Shown here one piece after another: positions 9,518-19,312 of a DNA stretch of 64,000 bases; position 1 is the first letter of the stretch, and each line of letters starts with the position of its first letter. Source of the DNA: Cyclobacterium marinum DSM 745. Lineage in GTDB: Bacteria > Bacteroidota > Bacteroidia > Cytophagales > Cyclobacteriaceae. The notes beneath the pieces were generated by a model. The model searched no databases. It was not told where the DNA came from and was given only the letters and a program-made list of their open reading frames with translations. The position numbers were made by a program, and so were the translations under genes. Location of the stretch: contig NC_015914.1 of NCBI RefSeq assembly GCF_000222485.1, positions 1,612,001 through 1,676,000 on the forward strand, read 5' to 3'.

Positions 9518-11023
9518 TTAGAAGTGAGGGGTTATCTCCGCTTCAGCTGCAGGCAATGCGTAATATTTGGTGATGTTTGAAAATGCATGATCTCTAAACG
9601 TATGCCCTTCAGGATAATAATAATCCAATGGGTTGGCTACAGCTCTTTGACCAAAAGCACCTATGATCTCCTGAACCCTGTCGGCTCTGGTGATATCAAA
9701 CCATCTCTTGTTTTCAAATGCAAATTCTACTCTTCTCTCCTTAAAGATCGCCTCTCTCATATCGCTCTGACTTGAAGCGGTAGTAGCTGCCAAACCAGCT
9801 CTATCTCTGATTTGATTAAGGTAAGCCGCTGCTTCAGCAGTTTTACCCTGCTCATTCAAGGCTTCTGCCAAGAAAAGTAAAACTTCAGCATAGCGATAAA
9901 TAGGCCAACTCATGCCATGGTTTCCATGTAAATCATGGGCTTTAGCATATTTTTTAATGTAAGGGTAGACCTTATCTTCTCTGTCACTTCCTGCAATCTC
10001 CACGTAAGCAATGGATGCATCTTTTCTTAAATCACCATCTTCGTAGGCAGCAATAATATCGGGTGTAGGAATATTGTTTCCTTCTCCATCCAGCCCTTGG
10101 GTATTTGAAGTTCCGGTAATAGGCTGTAACTCCTGCGGTGAAATTGGTCTCGGCATAAAGCTGTACAAAAAGTTTCCATTCAAGCCTTCAGGACCTTCAA
10201 GGTACTGTACTTCAAACAGAGACTCGATGTTATTTTTATTGCCCACACTTTCGGAAAACACATCTTCATAATTTCCAATAAGTTCATACTCCCCACTGCT
10301 AACTATGGCATTCAATAGGGTTTCTGCTTCCGCCCATTTCTTTTGGGTAATGTATACATCTGCTAACAACATCTGTGCAGCTCCCTTTGAAGCTCTACCC
10401 ACGCCTTGGTTGGAGCGTGTTGGAAGCAATGCAATAGATGCCTGAATATCACTGATAAGCTGATTGTATATTTCAGCTTCAGGCGTAACAGGCAATGCAG
10501 CTTCTTCACGAGCAGTGACCGGGTCCAGGTGAAGTGGCACTCCACCAAAATACCTCGCCAACTCATAATAGGCATAGCCTCTTAGGAAAAGGGCCTGTCC
10601 TTTTAGGTTATCCTTACTTGTCTGGTCAAATTCTACCTCATCAATAACCGAAAGAATTTGATTGGCTCTTGCGATGATCAAATAGTCCTGTCGGTACTGA
10701 TTGAGAACATGTCCATTAGAAGTAATTCCTTGGGCTTCCGGCAAGGCGTGGTCAGAAATATCCTCTTGCTGCTCTGTGGCACCAAAATTAATATTCCTTG
10801 CATATATCGTATTGTCCGAACGCATTTCGGACAATAACCAAGAACGGTCATCAGCAATACTGCGAAGAGGCGCGTAGGTTGCATTAACGGCTTGTTCAAA
10901 ATCCGCCTCTGTCTTATAAAAGGTAGCTGAACTGAGTGCAGTTTCGGGAGCGAGGGTCAAGAATTCTTCACAACTTGACAACATGATACCCAAGAGCACA
11001 ATGTATATATTTATTTTTTTCAT
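9518..11023 (-). CDS. SusD/RagB family nutrient-binding lipoprotein (pair 2)
   Basis: 501 aa. Lipoprotein signal MKKINIYIVLLGIMLSSCEEF with lipobox MLSSC. The SusD fold is indicated by FYKTEADFEQAVNATYAPLR near residue 41, ALFLRGYAYYELARYFGGVPL near 144, and the C-terminal PIYRYAEVLLFLAEALNEQG and ERRVEFAFENKRWFDI motifs. SusD proteins form the lid on the SusC pore and bind glycans at the cell surface. It starts 29 bp after the susC stop and is followed by a strong terminator, so it forms a two-gene operon with that susC. The ligand cannot be inferred, although neighbouring enzymes suggest a glycoside or sugar. Confidence 0.95.
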   Translation of the reverse strand: MKKINIYIVLLGIMLSSCEEFLTLAPETALSSATFYKTEADFEQAVNATYAPLRSIADDRSWLLSEMRSDNTIYARNINFGATEQQEDISDHALPEAQGITSNGHVLNQYRQDYLIIARANQILSVIDEVEFDQTSKDNLKGQALFLRGYAYYELARYFGGVPLHLDPVTAREEAALPVTPEAEIYNQLISDIQASIALLPTRSNQGVGRASKGAAQMLLADVYITQKKWAEAETLLNAIVSSGEYELIGNYEDVFSESVGNKNNIESLFEVQYLEGPEGLNGNFLYSFMPRPISPQELQPITGTSNTQGLDGEGNNIPTPDIIAAYEDGDLRKDASIAYVEIAGSDREDKVYPYIKKYAKAHDLHGNHGMSWPIYRYAEVLLFLAEALNEQGKTAEAAAYLNQIRDRAGLAATTASSQSDMREAIFKERRVEFAFENKRWFDITRADRVQEIIGAFGQRAVANPLDYYYPEGHTFRDHAFSNITKYYALPAAEAEITPHF

Positions 11024-11052
11024 TTTTAATCAAATTAAGATAAAAAGCCTGA

Positions 11053-14000
11053 TTAGAATGTGATGTTTGCACCAATGGTGAAGGTACGTGGAACAGGGTA
11101 ACCGGTAAGATCTACACCAGGGCTAAGGTTTCCACCATCTCCACTACCATTATCTTGACTAACTTCAGGATTACCACCACCCCAGTATGGCGTAAAAATA
11201 TAGACATTTTGTACGGAGGCATATAATCTGGCAGCTTTCACAACGTTGGCAATTTTGCCAATATCATATCCAAGGGTAATGTTTTTGATAGAGAAGAAAG
11301 AAGCATCCCAAACAAAATTACTGTTGGCCCAATCTCTTTCAATACCTGTCACATTACCACCACCCACTGTGGTTCCGAAAATTCCTTCACCAGGATCCTC
11401 CGGAGAACGGAAGCGATCGGTAGCCTTTGCCACCATATTAAATACCCCATCTAAATTGGCAGTACTATACAGGTGTCTCATGTACAATTGATTTCCATAG
11501 GACCCTGAAGCAATGATACTTAAATCCCACTTACCATAAGTAAAGTTATTGGTAATGCCATAAGTGAAGTCAGGGAATGGGTTTCCTATGATTGTCCTGT
11601 CATCATTGTCACCACCAATGCTGATGATACCATCACCGTTAACATCTTCAAGCTTAATGGATCCCACAGTGGATCTACCCGGAACTTGTGGTGAATTATC
11701 CAGATCTTCCTGGTCCATATAATTTCCTAACTTGTTCAAACCATAAAACTGACCGAAAGGCTGTCCTACCTGAGTGATATGGTATGATCCATAAACCCTA
11801 TCAATCCCTTCAGCCAAAGCTTCTACTCTATTTCTATTGAAAGAGATGTTGGCATTGGTTGTCCAAACAAGTCTTCCTTCTGTATTCCTAGAAGAGATAG
11901 AAAATTCATGTCCCCAGAACTTGATCTCCCCAATATTATCTGTGAAGCTGCCAAAACCGGCTTCCTGAGGAATCTGCACATTGTATAAAAGGTTGGTCGT
12001 GTTTTTAGAGTAAAAATCATAAATGAAAGTAATCCGATCATCAAACAAGCCCAAATCAAGCCCTATATCAAATTGCCTGGTTGTTTCCCAACCTAAATAT
12101 GGATTAGACAATGATGTAATTGCTGCTCCCGGCACTACTGTATTGTCAAAAACAGCATTTACGGTGTTGTTAACCAAGGCGTATTGGGTATAGTTACCAA
12201 TATTGTTGTTACCTGTTACCCCAAAACTACCTCTAATCTTTGCAAAAGAGACTTTATCACTTGTATTCAAGAAACCTTCATCAGACAACACCCAACCGGC
12301 CGATACTGAAGGGAATACACCCCAGCGATTTTCTGCACCAAATCTGGAAGAACCATCTGCTCGAATGGCTGCTGTCATCAGGTATTTGCCCTTAAAGTTG
12401 TAAGTCAACCTAGAAAGAAAAGAGGTCAATGACCATTCTTGAACATCAGATAGGGTACCTCCTCTATTGATATTGATCGCACCTTGAATGGTAGGAAGTC
12501 TGTCATCTGCATAAGTATCTGCAGCAACTCTCGTTCGCTCTCTTCTAAATTTCTGATTGGTAAACCCACCCAAGAGCTGGAAATTGTGATCGTTGATCGA
12601 TTTTGAATAGGTTACAGTATTTTCATTCAACCAGCTGAAATTTTCATAATGATCCCTAATGGATGATGCTACTGCAGGAAGTGCAATGTTTATACCTGCA
12701 GAGGCAGTGGAAGGGGTGAAATTGAAAAATTTACTGTTTCTAATTTCGGCATTTATAGTAGATTTGACTACTAAGCCTTCAATTGGTTCGTATTGAACAT
12801 AGGCATTAGAAAGTAAATTGGTCTGCTTGGTCTCATTGGTAATTTCCAAGGCTGAACGCACATAATTTGGATAGGCAAAGATATTACCCGTCTCACTTGG
12901 GAATCTATTATAATACGTCAATTCACCATTATCATCATATATAGGCATATTTGGCCAAGCATGTAAAGCATTGAACAATATACCTGTACCTCTTGAACCA
13001 TCTGTTCTAGGGGTATTGTCCCGTACATACTGCGGAGCAATATTGAATCCCATAGAAATTTTCTCAGAAGCTTTATAGTCAGAATTGATTCTTAATGAAA
13101 ATCGTTCATAATCTGTATTCAACACAACACCTTCCTGATCAAAATAACCTGCCACTACAGATGTTCTCATTTTTTCTGTATTGGAATTGATGGTTAAATT
13201 GTAATTTGAAATGGGCGCGGTCTGCAACAAAGCATCGTACCAGTCTTGGGTTTTCCCTTCATATTCAGAGGGATTTTGAAACATTTCAGGAACAGGTCTT
13301 CCTGCATCTTCGTAATACTCTTTCTTGAACTGAGCAAACTCAACAGCATCCATCATCTCCAAGCGGTTGTAATGAGGAACATTTTGTAACCCCCTGTACA
13401 CATTTAGAGAAACGGAAGATTGCCCCTCTTTTCCTCTTTTGGTAGTGATCAAGACCACCCCATTTGCAGCCCTTGAACCATAAAGAGAAGTAGATGCAGC
13501 ATCTTTCAATATGGTAATATCCTGAATTTCATCCGGATTTAACGTAGAAATATCACCTGTTATAGGAAACCCATCTACTACGTACAATGGATCACTTCCT
13601 GCGGAAACGGACAGTTGCCCTCTAATACGGACATTCATGCCCTGACCCGGTCTACCGGTGGTCTGGTTGATCTGTACACCGGCAAGTTGACCTTGAAGCT
13701 TCTGAGCTATCTGAGTAGCCGGAATATCCATCAAGTCATCTCCGTCTATGGTTTGCACTGAACCGGTAATCTCCTTTTTCAACTGACTACCATATCCAAC
13801 CACTACAACTTCTGTCAAGTCACTCATGGATGAGGCTAGTGTAATGTCATATTGCGTTTGACCACCCTGAATAGTGATTTCCTTGGTCGCGTACCCGATA
13901 TAGCTTACTGAAAGGACTTCGCCTGCAGCAGCTTCTACCTGAAACTTTCCATCTAGGTCTGTCACAGTTCCTCGGGTTGTTCCCTTTACCAATACCGACA

Positions 14001-14145
14001 CTCCCGGTATTGTTTCGTTATCGCCTTCTGAGCGTACCACACCAGAAATGGTGCTTTGCGCATATGAAGCGAAACTCAATAACATAGCAGCTAAAAGGGA
14101 AAATAACTGCTTGCTATCCAAAAATTGGTAACAATTTTTTTTCAT
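11053..14145 (-). CDS. SusC/RagA family TonB-linked outer-membrane transporter (pair 2)
   Basis: 1030 aa. A signal peptide (ending ...FASYAQ) is followed by a carboxypeptidase-regulatory-like domain (residues ~32-115: ISGVVRSEGDNETIPGVSVLVKG is its beginning, cited in part). Next come the SusC signature EVVVVGYGSQ near 112, a plug domain with VDGFPITGDISTLNPDEI and LKDAASTSLYGSRAANGV, and a beta barrel ending in FTIGANITF. It imports the ligand captured by the partner SusD, using TonB energy. Its leader of about 335 bp holds the direct-repeat motif at 14236-14253, and a hairpin (14181-14202) lies close to the start. It is divergent in sequence from the other SusC of the window, so the two pairs probably take up different or differently sized ligands. 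Confidence 0.96.
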   Translation of the reverse strand: MKKNCYQFLDSKQLFSLLAAMLLSFASYAQSTISGVVRSEGDNETIPGVSVLVKGTTRGTVTDLDGKFQVEAAAGEVLSVSYIGYATKEITIQGGQTQYDITLASSMSDLTEVVVVGYGSQLKKEITGSVQTIDGDDLMDIPATQIAQKLQGQLAGVQINQTTGRPGQGMNVRIRGQLSVSAGSDPLYVVDGFPITGDISTLNPDEIQDITILKDAASTSLYGSRAANGVVLITTKRGKEGQSSVSLNVYRGLQNVPHYNRLEMMDAVEFAQFKKEYYEDAGRPVPEMFQNPSEYEGKTQDWYDALLQTAPISNYNLTINSNTEKMRTSVVAGYFDQEGVVLNTDYERFSLRINSDYKASEKISMGFNIAPQYVRDNTPRTDGSRGTGILFNALHAWPNMPIYDDNGELTYYNRFPSETGNIFAYPNYVRSALEITNETKQTNLLSNAYVQYEPIEGLVVKSTINAEIRNSKFFNFTPSTASAGINIALPAVASSIRDHYENFSWLNENTVTYSKSINDHNFQLLGGFTNQKFRRERTRVAADTYADDRLPTIQGAININRGGTLSDVQEWSLTSFLSRLTYNFKGKYLMTAAIRADGSSRFGAENRWGVFPSVSAGWVLSDEGFLNTSDKVSFAKIRGSFGVTGNNNIGNYTQYALVNNTVNAVFDNTVVPGAAITSLSNPYLGWETTRQFDIGLDLGLFDDRITFIYDFYSKNTTNLLYNVQIPQEAGFGSFTDNIGEIKFWGHEFSISSRNTEGRLVWTTNANISFNRNRVEALAEGIDRVYGSYHITQVGQPFGQFYGLNKLGNYMDQEDLDNSPQVPGRSTVGSIKLEDVNGDGIISIGGDNDDRTIIGNPFPDFTYGITNNFTYGKWDLSIIASGSYGNQLYMRHLYSTANLDGVFNMVAKATDRFRSPEDPGEGIFGTTVGGGNVTGIERDWANSNFVWDASFFSIKNITLGYDIGKIANVVKAARLYASVQNVYIFTPYWGGGNPEVSQDNGSGDGGNLSPGVDLTGYPVPRTFTIGANITF

Positions 14146-14180
14146 AATTAATAGGTTAAATTGAGTGGGATAATTGACTC

Positions 14181-14202
14181 ATTCATCAGTTTAATGATGA
14201 AT
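14181..14202 (-). promoter_or_regulatory. Small hairpin in the susC pair 2 leader
   Basis: Perfect 8-bp inverted repeat ATTCATCA/TGATGAAT with a 6-nt loop, 36 bp before the susC start and therefore probably within the 5' untranslated region. Role unknown; it could be a protein operator or a leader RNA hairpin. Confidence 0.3.
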
Positions 14203-14235
14203 TTAATTACAATAAAACCCTTATTTTCTCCAAAA

Positions 14236-14253
14236 CTGTCCTGTACTGTGCTG
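14236..14253 (-). promoter_or_regulatory. Direct-repeat operator candidate, copy B
   Basis: Plus strand CTGTCCTG-ta-CTGTGCTG: two half-sites with a 10-bp period, one helical turn, 91 bp upstream of the susC pair 2 start. The half-site consensus with the other copies is CTRTCCTG. The surrounding region of about 330 bp (14146-14480) holds no gene. Confidence 0.55.
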
Positions 14254-14432
14254 AAAAAACAAACCAACCTTTTCCCCTATAATTCAGATAGGTATATCAT
14301 AGTTTGGCTAAAAGAAAGTGAATAAAAAAATTTAATTTTGATTATCTTTAAAAAGAAAAATTTTACAGTTAAAGACAAACAATCAGTCCAAGCGAATAAA
14401 TAAATATTCTGAACAGGCTTTTTAAAAAATTG

Positions 14433-14464
14433 GGGCTTCGGCAACCAATAGTCGTCCGAAGCCC
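14433..14464 (-). terminator. Rho-independent terminator after the first susD
   Basis: Perfect 9-bp stem GGGCTTCGG/CCGAAGCCC with a 14-nt loop; A-rich sequence at 14424-14429 gives a U-tract on the minus strand. It sits 17 bp past the susD stop and separates the two susCD pairs into independent transcripts. Confidence 0.8.
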
Positions 14465-14480
14465 ATAAAAAAGATGAAAA

Positions 14481-15989
14481 TTAATAACCGGGGTTTTGTA
14501 CCAATGAAGAATTTATTCTCATTTGATCCTGAGGAATTGGAAATAAAATCTCATGAGCCTCAAAAATAAAGTCATTGTTTGAAAAGGGAATTCCCTCTCT
14601 GGAGGTGGTAGGATTTGCTCTTTCTCTTAGGCCATAGGCATTGAGCAGATTTACCAACTCACTTTCTGTCTTTGTTCTTTTTAAATCAAACCAGCGATGG
14701 TTCTCAAAGGCCAGCTCTATTCTTCGCTCATTGAGGAGCACTTCTCTGAACGCATCCTTACCCAAACCATTTACAGGCTCCAAACCGGCCCTGTCTCGAA
14801 TCTCATTCAAATACCCTAAGGCTGTTCCTGTGGGGCCTTCCACTTCATTAATAGCTTCTGCAAGCATTAACAAAACATCAGCATACCTGATTACAGGCCA
14901 ATTGTCATTGGTAACCCCTCTGATGGAATGTGGATGATGAAACTTATTGATATAAGGCACAGCTATATAACTCCCATCAAGGCTGGTATAGCCTTCTTTC
15001 AAAGACACCTCTTTTCTTAAATCTCCTTCCTCATACAAGGCAATTATTTCATTGGTAGGCGTGTTCCATCCTCCGCCATCTTGACCGGGAAAATCGATGA
15101 CTGCACCCACTGACTCCCTTGGTGCAAAGGTGTAAATGAAATTGCTACCTACCCCAAATTGATTGTCTCCTTGATAATGAATATCCCAAATAGATTCTTG
15201 GTGATTTTTGTTTTGCGGATCGAAAATAGCCTCATAGTCCTGAAGCAAGGCATAACCTAAAGAGGTAACCTGAGTCAAGGCATTAATGGCTTCTGCATAA
15301 TTTTTTCTGGTCAGGTGTACCTTACCCAGCAAACTCAAAGCTGCTCCTTTGGTTACACGGCCAATATCATCCGAACCGTAACTTGGAGGTAACAAAGCTA
15401 CTGCATCATTCAAATCTGAAAGGATTTGCTGGTAAACAGCTTCCACAGGAGTCCTATTGTATTCAAAGGCTTCGGCAGGGGAGCTCACAGGCTCTGTAAT
15501 GACGATCACATCTCCAAAATGCTGTACCAAATGAAAATAAAGGTATGCCCGAATCATTTTTAATTCCCCTTCAGACCTATTTTTTATCGCATCCGAAGCA
15601 TTGGATTCAGGCAGCTTGCTCAAGCTAGTATTCACATTGACCATAATACCGTAGGTACTGTTGTATAAGTTGGTAATATTTGAAGTTGCGGGATTGTATT
15701 GCCAAAACTCCAAGGCTTCCAGACTTGGGCCATTCCCCCTATTTCCCGGATTAAAATGAAGGGTGGTATTGTCGGAAATAAACTCCGTATACTGCCATTG
15801 ATTCAAATGCCACGGCCGCAATTGACCGTACACACCATTTACAGCCTGTATAAGTTGTGTTTCTGTCTGATAAAAATTATCCGACACCAATACGGTAGGA
15901 TCGGTTTTATTTAGAAATTCATCATCACAGGATGTGCTAGCTAATAAAACACCCAGGCCAATGAATAATGTATTAATGTATCTTTTCAT
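14481..15989 (-). CDS. SusD/RagB family nutrient-binding lipoprotein (pair 1)
   Basis: 502 aa. Signal MKRYINTLFIGLGVLLASTSC with the lipobox ending at Cys 21, followed by DDEFLNKTDP, a common SusD N-terminus. Typical motifs are NFYQTETQLIQAVNGVYGQLR near residue 41, LKMIRAYLYFHLVQHFGDVI near 142, VIRYADVLLMLAEAINEVEG and LLNERRIELAFENHRWFDLKRT near the C-terminus. It acts at the outer-membrane surface with the SusC encoded 20 bp upstream. A terminator follows directly. Ligand not identifiable. Confidence 0.95.
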   Translation of the reverse strand: MKRYINTLFIGLGVLLASTSCDDEFLNKTDPTVLVSDNFYQTETQLIQAVNGVYGQLRPWHLNQWQYTEFISDNTTLHFNPGNRGNGPSLEALEFWQYNPATSNITNLYNSTYGIMVNVNTSLSKLPESNASDAIKNRSEGELKMIRAYLYFHLVQHFGDVIVITEPVSSPAEAFEYNRTPVEAVYQQILSDLNDAVALLPPSYGSDDIGRVTKGAALSLLGKVHLTRKNYAEAINALTQVTSLGYALLQDYEAIFDPQNKNHQESIWDIHYQGDNQFGVGSNFIYTFAPRESVGAVIDFPGQDGGGWNTPTNEIIALYEEGDLRKEVSLKEGYTSLDGSYIAVPYINKFHHPHSIRGVTNDNWPVIRYADVLLMLAEAINEVEGPTGTALGYLNEIRDRAGLEPVNGLGKDAFREVLLNERRIELAFENHRWFDLKRTKTESELVNLLNAYGLRERANPTTSREGIPFSNNDFIFEAHEILFPIPQDQMRINSSLVQNPGY

Positions 15990-16009
15990 GTCTTAAGTCA
16001 TTTAATGAT

Positions 16010-19000
16010 TTAGAATCTTACTGTTGCACCTAAAGTGAAAGTTCTAGGCATTGGATAAGCTTCATCATCTACCCCTATATTGATACCTCCCCTGGTGTTG
16101 ACTTCCGGATTGGTACCGGGAAACGAAGTAAATAAAAATGGATTCTCAGCACTGAAAAACACCCGAGCATGAGGAACTACAGGGTTCTTAGGTATGGTAT
16201 ATCCCAAGGTTATATTTCGCAACCATACATGGCTAGCATCATACACATACCTGGAGTTTGATTCACGCTGCCATTTCCAAGTATTGGTAGTCGCTCCTCT
16301 TCCATCTCCCGGATTTTCAGCAGACCTCCAGCGATTAACACCGGATTGAAGGATGTTGAACACCCCATCCATATTCATGGTTGTAGCCTCAATGTTTCTA
16401 AAAACATCGTAATTGAATGCCCCGGTAAACATGAGGTTAAAATCAAAATTCTTATAATCTCCTCCCAATGTATAGCCTATAATATAATCCGGATGTGGAT
16501 TACCTATCTCTATCATGTCCTGTTGGTCATAGGAGATTACCCCGTCCCCATTGGCATCAAAATACTTATAAGTGCCGGGGACAGCGCCATCTTGATCCGG
16601 CCAAGCTTCAATTTCAGCGTCTGTATTAAAAATGCCTACCATTTTGAAGCCATGAAACATGGCCAATGGTCTTCCAACTTGCGCTACATTATATGTACTA
16701 TAGAACCCACCTGCCCAGATTTCATCATTTTCACCCCTAATTTCCAAAACCTTATTTCTATTGATGGTCAAATTCACATTTGATCTAATGTTTACTTGAT
16801 TGATCATGGTTCTGTAGTCCAAAGCCAACTCAAGTCCTCTGTTTTGAACTTTCCCCACGTTGTCTAAAGATTGGGTAAATCCGGAAATCACAGGCATTTC
16901 CACGGAAAGAAGCATGTTGTTGGTTAGTCGATTGTAATATTCTGCAGTTAGAATAAGTCTATTGTCAAACATGGCCCAATCCAAACCTATATCTGTTTGT
17001 TGGGATTGTTCCCAACCCAAATTGGCATTGGCAAAATTGGAAAGGATCTGACCATTGGCAATGCTGCCCCCCAATACATAATTTGAAATGGCCATATTGG
17101 ACAAACTTGAATAGTTACCAATCGCATTGTTACCCGTAACTCCAAAGCTGGCCCTTAATTTCATGTCGGTTATCCAGCGGGTCTCAGGCATAAATGATTC
17201 TTCAGAAATCCGCCAACCTGCAGAAAAAGCAGGAAAATTCCCCCATTTATTATTGGCACCAAACCTAGAGCTTCCTTCCCTTCTAAAAGAAGCAGAGAGC
17301 AGGTATTTATCATTAAAGCTATAATTGGCCCTAGCAAAATAAGCCATTAGACTCCAATCCGCTTCTCCTGAGGTGGAAGTTTGCCTAATTGCTGCGCTTA
17401 AATAGGTAACCTGATCATTGGGAAATTCATTACCATTCCCCTGTAAGTACTTGTAAGTCTCTTCCTGTACTGAAAAACCTAGCAAGCCATCCACTCTATG
17501 GTTTCCAAGAATTTTACTGTAAGACAGCAATTGATCTGCCGCTATATTCAGTGTTTCATTTCTGCTTTGGTACAAAGTAGCCTCTCTGGGGGGCGCCTGA
17601 TTAAATCCTGTTCCTGCCAAGGTAGAAGGCCTGAATTCTTTTTGTTCGGTGTTGTCAAGGATGGCGTTTACCGAAGTCCTAAATTTAAAATTTTTTAAAA
17701 AAGAAAATTCTAAGAAACCATTGGTTAAAAGGTTGTTTTCTGAAAGGGTGCGTTCCATTTCATGCAATTCCTGTACTACATTGGCGGTACCAAACACGCC
17801 ATTGGTACCGCCAATATAATCATTGAAGCTACCGTCTTCATTGTAAACAGGATACCTGGGATCTGCCCACAATGCTCGCCCGATCAAGGCACTCCTACCA
17901 TTGGTAGAGGCATAGTCTTCATTGGAACGAGAGGCAGCGATATTCCAGCCCATAGTTATAAAATCGTTGATTTTACCTCCTATATTTGCTCTTACATTGA
18001 ATCGTTCAAATCCGGTTTCAATTACTGCCCCTTCCTGATTGATGTAGCCTACGGACACCAGAGAACGGATCCCCCCTTTACCGGAGGAAAGTGTCACATT
18101 GTAATTCTGAAACCTTGCATTTTGGTTGAGTATTTCATCAAACCAATCTGTGGATACCGTTGTTTGTTCCGGATAGCGAAATTCCAAAGGAACTTCTTCA
18201 ATGGCAGGTTCTCTATTTTCGAAATACCTGATTCTGTCTACGAAACTATCATGTTTAAATTGAGCAAACTCAACCCCATTCATCATTTTGGTTCTTCTTC
18301 CATCAGGGATATTCTGTACGCCTTGATTGACTACAAAATCAAGATTTACAGTTCCTTCCTTGGCAGATTTTGTGGTGATCAATATTACACCATTGGAGCC
18401 TCTTGCGCCATAGATAGCAGTGGATGCCGCATCTTTTAATACTGTCATACTCTCTATGTCTGACGGATTGAGGCTTTGACCCAATGAAGTGCCTACAGGA
18501 AATCCATCCACCACGTATAGCGGTTGACTTCCGGCTCCTAATGAGCCTATCCCCCTAATGGTCACTTCCATTTCTTCCCCGGGTCTTCCTGAATTTTGCC
18601 TTACCTGTACCCCTGCTGCCTGGCCCTGCAACAACCTTGAGACATTGGTGGTGGGCACTTCTCCAATATTGTCCATATTGATTACAGAGACTGCTGATGT
18701 AATGTCGGCTTTTCTTTGGGATCCATACCCCACCACCACTACTTCTCCAAGGTCTCCCATGGAAGATTCCATAGAGATTTCATAGTTGGTTCGACCACCG
18801 GAGATTGCCACCTCTTGGGTTTCGAAACCTATAAAACTTACCGTAAGCATATCACCGGGGGCTGCCTGAACAGAAAATTCTCCCTCCATATTTGTGACAG
18901 TTCCCCGACTGGTCCCCTTCACCAGAATAGACACGCCCGGCAATGGTTCATTATCATCTACACTTACCACTTTTCCTGAGACCTGGCTTGCCTGACGGGA

Positions 19001-19084
19001 ATAACCTGTCGTGACAAACATTAACATCAGAAAAGCCATAAGGATTCGAAGATAGGATTGCATCCAATCATATCGTTTGCTCAT
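16010..19084 (-). CDS. SusC/RagA family TonB-linked outer-membrane transporter (pair 1)
   Basis: 1024 aa. An N-terminal membrane-spanning signal of about 30 residues is followed by the carboxypeptidase-regulatory-like domain (VSGKVVSVDDNEPLPGVSI begins it, near 35), the SusC motif EVVVVGYGSQ, a plug (VDGFPVGTSLGQSLNPSDIE and LKDAASTAIYGARGSNGV) and a barrel ending in FTLGATVRF. It is the first gene of a two-gene operon with the susD gene at 14481-15989. The leader carries the clearest copy of the direct-repeat motif (19157-19174). Function as TonB-dependent uptake porin is secure from the family; substrate is unknown. Confidence 0.96.
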   Translation of the reverse strand: MSKRYDWMQSYLRILMAFLMLMFVTTGYSRQASQVSGKVVSVDDNEPLPGVSILVKGTSRGTVTNMEGEFSVQAAPGDMLTVSFIGFETQEVAISGGRTNYEISMESSMGDLGEVVVVGYGSQRKADITSAVSVINMDNIGEVPTTNVSRLLQGQAAGVQVRQNSGRPGEEMEVTIRGIGSLGAGSQPLYVVDGFPVGTSLGQSLNPSDIESMTVLKDAASTAIYGARGSNGVILITTKSAKEGTVNLDFVVNQGVQNIPDGRRTKMMNGVEFAQFKHDSFVDRIRYFENREPAIEEVPLEFRYPEQTTVSTDWFDEILNQNARFQNYNVTLSSGKGGIRSLVSVGYINQEGAVIETGFERFNVRANIGGKINDFITMGWNIAASRSNEDYASTNGRSALIGRALWADPRYPVYNEDGSFNDYIGGTNGVFGTANVVQELHEMERTLSENNLLTNGFLEFSFLKNFKFRTSVNAILDNTEQKEFRPSTLAGTGFNQAPPREATLYQSRNETLNIAADQLLSYSKILGNHRVDGLLGFSVQEETYKYLQGNGNEFPNDQVTYLSAAIRQTSTSGEADWSLMAYFARANYSFNDKYLLSASFRREGSSRFGANNKWGNFPAFSAGWRISEESFMPETRWITDMKLRASFGVTGNNAIGNYSSLSNMAISNYVLGGSIANGQILSNFANANLGWEQSQQTDIGLDWAMFDNRLILTAEYYNRLTNNMLLSVEMPVISGFTQSLDNVGKVQNRGLELALDYRTMINQVNIRSNVNLTINRNKVLEIRGENDEIWAGGFYSTYNVAQVGRPLAMFHGFKMVGIFNTDAEIEAWPDQDGAVPGTYKYFDANGDGVISYDQQDMIEIGNPHPDYIIGYTLGGDYKNFDFNLMFTGAFNYDVFRNIEATTMNMDGVFNILQSGVNRWRSAENPGDGRGATTNTWKWQRESNSRYVYDASHVWLRNITLGYTIPKNPVVPHARVFFSAENPFLFTSFPGTNPEVNTRGGINIGVDDEAYPMPRTFTLGATVRF

Positions 19085-19156
19085 AATTATTTGGGTTTTA
19101 TTGAAAATTTTAACAATACTTATCGTAATGAAATAAACTTAAAATAAACCAAATGA

Positions 19157-19174
19157 CTATCCTGCTCTATCCTG
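19157..19174 (-). promoter_or_regulatory. Direct-repeat operator candidate, copy A
   Basis: Plus strand CTATCCTG-ct-CTATCCTG: a perfect direct repeat with a 10-bp period, 73 bp upstream of the susC pair 1 start. Copies B and C lie upstream of susC pair 2 and of the DUF4432 gene. A direct repeat in phase with the helix would suit a regulator binding as a head-to-tail dimer. Confidence 0.6.
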
Positions 19175-19263
19175 TTTGTATAAAATTTTACATGGATGGA
19201 TCAACACAAAAGCTTATTTACTATGGAGTGAGATCAAAAAATTGAAATGATATAGTATCATAA

Positions 19264-19291
19264 AAAAAGGGAACCTTTCGGTTCCCTTTTT
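19264..19291. terminator. Bidirectional-looking terminator after rplS
   Basis: Perfect 12-bp stem AAAAAGGGAACC/GGTTCCCTTTTT with a TTTC loop. The A-run on one side and T-run on the other make it functional on either strand; it ends the minus-strand rpsP-rimM-trmD-rplS operon 22 bp after the rplS stop. Confidence 0.9.
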
Positions 19292-19312
19292 AAAATTTAA
19301 TAGTCAAAGTAA

